Shown here one piece after another: positions 6,216 to 9,008 of a DNA stretch of 9,008 nucleotides. The stretch lies in NCBI GenBank assembly GCA_964465385.1, contig CAYXIM010000074.1, positions 1-9,008 on the forward strand. Reading direction: 5' to 3'. Positions within the stretch are counted from its first letter, which is position 1, and every line of letters begins with the position of its first letter. Under the pieces are notes generated by a model that was given only the letters and a program-made list of their open reading frames with translations, did not search any database and was not told the DNA's origin. The stretch comes from JAAYBY01 sp964465385. GTDB lineage: Bacteria; Bacillota; Clostridia; Saccharofermentanales; UBA5734. Position numbers and translations under genes: made by a program.

Positions 6216-6432
6216 TTATTTGNNNNNNNNNNATCCGACCGCGGGTCAGATCATAGGGAGACAACTCCACAGTCACCCGGTCGCCTGTCAAAATTTTGAT
6301 GTAGTGCTGTCTCAGTTTACCAGAGATGTGGGCGGTCACCTCGTGACCGTTCTCCAGCCGAACCTTGAAAACAGCATTCGGAAAGGTGTCCACAACGATG
6401 CCTTCCACTTCGATGACGTCTTCTTTTGACAT
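6216..6432 (-). CDS. infA: Translation initiation factor IF-1, interrupted by an assembly gap
   Basis: IF-1 binds the A site of the 30S subunit during initiation. The first 66 residues (MSKEDVIEVEG ... SPYDLTRGR) match the single S1/OB-fold IF-1 family residue for residue in register. The next codon is AT followed by ten Ns. After the Ns the sequence is CAAATAA; if the two missing bases before it are TA this reads TAC AAA TAA, that is Tyr-Lys-stop. That would fit the usual IF-1 ending Ile-Thr-Tyr-Arg-Tyr-Lys and a 72-residue protein. The N run is therefore probably a placeholder for about 12 bases. Reading straight through the ten Ns gives an artefactual tail to 6190. The ATG at 6432 follows AAAGGAGTGA, which overlaps the stop of the KOW gene. 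Confidence 0.95.
6223..6232. other. Assembly gap of ten Ns inside infA
   Basis: Ten consecutive undetermined bases split the sixth-last infA codon from its last bases. Ten is a common placeholder length and need not be the true distance. The family's fixed C-terminus predicts twelve bases. Confidence 0.95.
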
Positions 6433-6439
6433 CCTTCTT

Positions 6440-6757
6440 TCACTCCTTTTCGCTTTTGCTCGATCGCGCCTCGTATGGCTGCAACAGCTTGCGGATCAAG
6501 GCGTTTTGTCGTCCCGGGTCCTTCAGATCGGCCAGCTCTTTTAAAAAGGTGTGCCGGTCTGACCAGTCAACCAGGCCAACGTGGCTGGTGTTTTTGGTCT
6601 TGCAGTGGTCAACACCGCGCTTGTCTCCATCTGTCAGCAAGACCCGGTCCTGGCTGACTGCCAGCACCAGATAAAGGCGGGACCGGTCCCGTCCTGTTCT
6701 GGACCGGACAAGCCAGCCTGCTTGCAGGCCTTGTGCTTCAGCTGCGATGCGTTTCAT
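6440..6757 (-). CDS. KOW-domain RNA-binding protein (L14e-like) between map and infA
   Basis: The 105-residue protein is basic and soluble. Residues 13-60 look like a KOW/SH3-barrel: GWLVRSRTGRDRSRLYLVL, then VLLTDGDKRGVDHCKTKNTSHV. That pattern is found in the small KOW proteins, often labelled L14e-like, that sit between map and infA in many Clostridia. The remaining helix-prone, charged C-terminus (about 66-105) shows no motif. Its role is not established. Its position among translation genes and the RNA-binding fold suggest a ribosome- or rRNA-associated function, which is inference. The ATG at 6757 lies inside map (20-base overlap in another frame) with GGGAG upstream, and its stop is part of the infA ribosome-binding site. 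It is probably translated in coupling with both neighbours. Confidence 0.85.
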   Translation of the reverse strand: MKRIAAEAQGLQAGWLVRSRTGRDRSRLYLVLAVSQDRVLLTDGDKRGVDHCKTKNTSHVGLVDWSDRHTFLKELADLKDPGRQNALIRKLLQPYEARSSKSEKE

Positions 6758-7523
6758 CTTCTTCTCCCGGTTCCAGGGTCAGGACCCGGGGGCCTTCCTG
6801 TGTCACCACAAAGGTGTTTTCATAATGAGCCGAGGGCAGGCCGTCTGCAGTCACGATGGTCCAGCCGTCCGCTTTTAATTGGATGGCACTGCCGCCCTGG
6901 TTGATCATGGGTTCCATGGCCAACACCAGGCCAGGCTCCAGACGCAGGCCACGACCGGCCGTGCCGTAGTTGGGCAGATCCGGGTCTTCGTGCAAGTCCT
7001 GGCCAATGCCATGGCCGGTCAGTTCTCGAACCACCCCGTAGCCGTGCGCTTCAGCGTGGGCCTGGATGGTGGCGGATAAATCACCCAGACGTCGGCCCGG
7101 GTGGGCCTTTTGACAGGCCAGCCAAAAACATTCTCGGGTGACACGGACCAGTGCCAGCACCTCCTGCTGAACCTGACCCACGGCAAAGGTGCGTGCGGCA
7201 TCAGCATGGTAGCCGTCCAGCAGGACCCCCACATCGATGGATATAATGCTGCCTGCCTGCAAGATTCGCTGGTCGTCCGGAATACCATGGACCACTTCCT
7301 GGTCAATGGAGGCACAAATGGCGCCTGGGAAAGGCGGACGGCCATAGCCTAAAAAAGAGGGGATGGCACCCGCATCTTCGATCAGGCGGCGGGCCAGTTG
7401 ATCCAGCTGGCCGGTGCTGATCCCCGGCTCGACAGCCTGGCCCAGTTGCTGCAAGACCTGGCCGACGATCCGGCCGGATGCAGCCATCAGCTCAATTTCG
7501 CGCTGGTCTTTGAGTTTAACCAC
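6738..7523 (-). CDS. map: Methionine aminopeptidase, type I
   Basis: Map removes the initiator methionine from nascent proteins when the second residue is small. The 261-residue pita-bread fold enzyme has all five metal ligands, at the same numbers as in E. coli: Asp97 (SIDVG), Asp108 (HADAARTF), His171 (TGHGIG), Glu204 (AMEPM) and Glu235 (YENTF). The substrate-contacting His79 (VVHGIPDD) is present too. There is no N-terminal zinc-finger extension. I place the start at the GTG at 7523, giving MVKLKDQREIELM, which aligns with the usual MIxLKSPREIE start. It overlaps adk by eight bases and has only a weak GAGG upstream, so initiation may depend on ribosomes finishing adk. The longer open frame to 7760 is just adk read in another frame. 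Confidence 0.96.
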   Translation of the reverse strand: MVKLKDQREIELMAASGRIVGQVLQQLGQAVEPGISTGQLDQLARRLIEDAGAIPSFLGYGRPPFPGAICASIDQEVVHGIPDDQRILQAGSIISIDVGVLLDGYHADAARTFAVGQVQQEVLALVRVTRECFWLACQKAHPGRRLGDLSATIQAHAEAHGYGVVRELTGHGIGQDLHEDPDLPNYGTAGRGLRLEPGLVLAMEPMINQGGSAIQLKADGWTIVTADGLPSAHYENTFVVTQEGPRVLTLEPGEEDETHRS

Positions 7524-8178
7524 GGTAGGCCTCGAGGTCAGACAGGCCAGACAGGACAGCAGCGAATGTTTCATCAACCGGACCCTGGTTGTCTGCTTCC
7601 ACCAGCAGGTGACGTGCCCGGTAATAAGCCACCAGGGGCTCTGTCTGTTCCCGGTAAGCTGCCAGGCGACGCAGGATGGTCTCTTCCTGGTCATCTTCCC
7701 GCTGCTCCAAAGGTGCACCGCAGACATCACAAATACCTGGCTGGCGGGGTGGAAACGCAATCAGGTTATAGGTCTGCCCACATTGGCTGCAGACACGGCG
7801 GTTGCTCAAACGCGCCACGATGAGCGCATCCGGGACCGTCAGGTGAATCACCGCAGTCAAGGGGTTGTCGATCAGGGGCTTCATGCAATCCAGCGCCTGG
7901 GCCTGCGGCAAGGTTCTGGGAAAGCCGTCCAGCAGGTAACCTGACTGGCTGTCAATCTGGGACAGGCGCGCTTCAACCAGCGACGAGGTCAGCTCATCGG
8001 AAACCAATTTGCCGCTTTTGAGGGTGCGTTCAATCTGGATACCCAGCGAGGTGCGCGCCCGGATGGCCTGCCGGAAGGCATCGCCGGTAGACAGGTGCAA
8101 GAGGCCAAACCGGTCAACCAGTTTCTCCGCGATGGTCCCTTTGCCCGAACCGGGCGCTCCCAGCAGGATTAATTGCAT
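7516..8178 (-). CDS. adk: Adenylate kinase with zinc-binding lid
   Basis: Adk interconverts AMP + ATP and two ADP, keeping the adenylate pool balanced in the cytoplasm. The 220 residues show the P-loop GAPGSGKGT (7-15), the AMP-site LSTGDAFR (29-36, Ala where Met is common), DGFPRT (84-89) and a long LID domain. In the LID, Cys130, Cys133, Cys150 and Cys153 form a four-cysteine zinc site, typical of Gram-positive-type long adenylate kinases. The start at 8178 has TAGGAGG six bases upstream and puts the P-loop at its normal distance. A start at 8214 would add 12 unconserved residues. The location between secY and map is standard for Bacillota. Confidence 0.97.
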   Translation of the reverse strand: MQLILLGAPGSGKGTIAEKLVDRFGLLHLSTGDAFRQAIRARTSLGIQIERTLKSGKLVSDELTSSLVEARLSQIDSQSGYLLDGFPRTLPQAQALDCMKPLIDNPLTAVIHLTVPDALIVARLSNRRVCSQCGQTYNLIAFPPRQPGICDVCGAPLEQREDDQEETILRRLAAYREQTEPLVAYYRARHLLVEADNQGPVDETFAAVLSGLSDLEAYRG

Positions 8179-8198
8179 GCTCAGCCTCCTAAGATGCG

Positions 8199-8236
8199 AA
8201 ACAGGGTCTTTCACCTAGGCAAAACACCCCCTGTTC
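8199..8236 (-). promoter_or_regulatory. Hairpin in the secY-adk gap
   Basis: AACAGGG (8200-8206) and CCCTGTT (8229-8235) form a seven-pair stem. The enclosed 22 bases are themselves close to a palindrome centred on CCTAGG, so a longer bulged hairpin is possible. It ends 8 bases before the adk ribosome-binding site at 8185-8191. The downstream tail has only three Us, so I do not call it a terminator. It may act on mRNA processing or stability between secY and adk. Confidence 0.4.
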
Positions 8237-8250
8237 ACAGATGCAGCCCA

Positions 8251-9008
8251 TCAGTCCAAAAACCCCTTGTAATGGCGCATCAACATATGTGCTTCGATTT
8301 GGTTGACCAGATCCAGCGCCACACCCACCAGGATGATAACAGCCGTGCCCCCAAACCAGATGCCCTGCATTTTGGTCACAGCGCTTAAAAGCGTCGGCAA
8401 GAGGACAATCAGGACCAGGAAAAGGGCGTCAAACCAGGACAAGCGGCGAGATGTTTTCTGTATGAACTGGGCAGTCGGACGACCCGGCCGGATACCGGGG
8501 ATGAAGCCGCCGTTCTTTTGCAGGTTGTTGGCAATTTCGATCGGGTTGAACTGCACCATCGAGTAGAAAAAGGTGAAACCGATGATCAGCAGGGCATAAA
8601 ACACATAATAAAGCGGGTTGCCCGTGAAGTTCATGAACCACTGGGCCACCGGGCCCGGGGTCTGGTTGGCATTGGTGAAAAGCGACACCATGGTTGAGGG
8701 CATCATGACGATAGAGCTGGCAAAAATGACCGGGATAACCCCCGCCTGATTGACTTTGATAGGCAGGTAGGTGCTCTGGCCGCCGTACATTTTTCGCCCA
8801 ACCACCTTCTTGGCATACTGGACAGGGATACGCCGTTCAGCCATCTGCACAAAGACCACCAAGGCGATCACGACCAGGAACAAAAGGGCGACGCCGGCCG
8901 TTGCCAGCAATGAGAAAAGGACGTTCTTGGTCAAGGTCCAGGCTTGGAAATATTGAAACAAGGTCCGTGCCCCGTCAGGTGCCCGGGTTACAATACCCGC
9001 AAAGATAA
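8251..9008 (-). CDS. secY: SecY, preprotein translocase channel subunit (C-terminal part)
   Basis: SecY is the ten-helix membrane pore through which SecA or the ribosome passes unfolded proteins. The window holds the last 251 residues; the reading frame is open to the right edge, so the N-terminal 40 percent or so lies outside. The visible part starts near the end of transmembrane helix 5 (IFAGIV) and holds helices 6 to 10. Conserved landmarks are ERRIPVQYAKKVVGRKMYGGQSTYLPIK (cytoplasmic loop 4 into helix 7), NQAGVIPVIFASS, VQFNPIEIANNLQKNGGFIPGIRPGRPT (loop 5, including the Arg in GIRPG needed for SecA-driven export) and the C-terminal MLMRHYKGFLD. An internal TTG at 8961 is not the start. 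Confidence 0.97.
   Translation of the reverse strand, partial: IFAGIVTRAPDGARTLFQYFQAWTLTKNVLFSLLATAGVALLFLVVIALVVFVQMAERRIPVQYAKKVVGRKMYGGQSTYLPIKVNQAGVIPVIFASSIVMMPSTMVSLFTNANQTPGPVAQWFMNFTGNPLYYVFYALLIIGFTFFYSMVQFNPIEIANNLQKNGGFIPGIRPGRPTAQFIQKTSRRLSWFDALFLVLIVLLPTLLSAVTKMQGIWFGGTAVIILVGVALDLVNQIEAHMLMRHYKGFLD

Noticed and set aside
6190..6222. C-terminal tail QITRLREKTT of IF-1 after the N run
   Set aside because: It depends on the gap being exactly ten bases. A 12-base gap gives the normal Tyr-Lys-stop ending.
7524..7760. Upstream extension of map to a 340-residue protein
   Set aside because: The extra 79 residues lie wholly inside adk in another frame and match nothing in the aminopeptidase family. 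Homology begins at the GTG.
1..9008. Mobile elements, CRISPR arrays, tRNA or rRNA genes, phage or defence genes
   Set aside because: None seen. Gene order and content are those of a vertically inherited ribosomal cluster, with no spaced repeats, transposase-like frames or cloverleaf sequences.

Overview
The window is a stretch of bacterial core-genome DNA. All recognisable genes lie on the minus strand, so transcription runs from high to low coordinates. In transcript order they are: secY (3' part only, running off the right edge), adk, map, a small KOW-domain RNA-binding protein, infA, rpmJ, rpsM, rpsK, rpsD, rpoA, rplQ, a fused ecfA1-ecfA2, and ecfT. This is the distal half of the spc/alpha ribosomal-protein locus followed by the ECF-transporter energizing module. 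The adk-map-KOW-infA-rpmJ order, the long L17 with a central insert, and the ecfA-ecfT genes after rplQ together point to Bacillota, most likely class Clostridia. The DNA is moderately GC-rich. A 10-N run inside infA suggests a draft or metagenome-assembled contig. Genus cannot be told from this window.

Region by region: 8251-9008 is the end of the SecYEG channel gene. 7516-8178 (adk) and 6738-7523 (map) make a zinc-lid adenylate kinase and methionine aminopeptidase; map starts with GTG inside the end of adk. 6440-6757 is the KOW protein, which overlaps map by 20 nt. 6216-6432 is infA, broken near its 3' end by the N run. 5991-6104 is rpmJ, easily missed because of its size. 4469-5885 holds rpsM, rpsK and rpsD (S13, S11, S4), 3465-4421 rpoA and 2909-3433 rplQ. 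988-2775 and 181-981 encode the two ATPase halves, joined in one polypeptide, and the EcfT scaffold of a vitamin/metal importer. Positions 1-180 hold no gene I can support, only two small hairpins and a possible Shine-Dalgarno remnant at the very edge.

Most junctions are tight: overlaps, short gaps, and Shine-Dalgarno sequences that cover the upstream stop codon, as expected for a long translationally coupled operon. Four junctions carry extra signals: a good sigma-A-type promoter in the infA-rpmJ gap, a nested stem-loop between rpmJ and rpsM, a GC-rich hairpin with a U-rich tail (terminator or attenuator) between rplQ and ecfA, and a hairpin between secY and adk. These could subdivide the cluster into separately adjustable units: secretion/Adk/Map, alpha operon, and ECF module.

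I did not find a previously undescribed system. The points worth a second look are the ECF ATPase fusion, the regulatory signals at the junctions, the KOW protein and the mis-scaffolded 3' end of infA.
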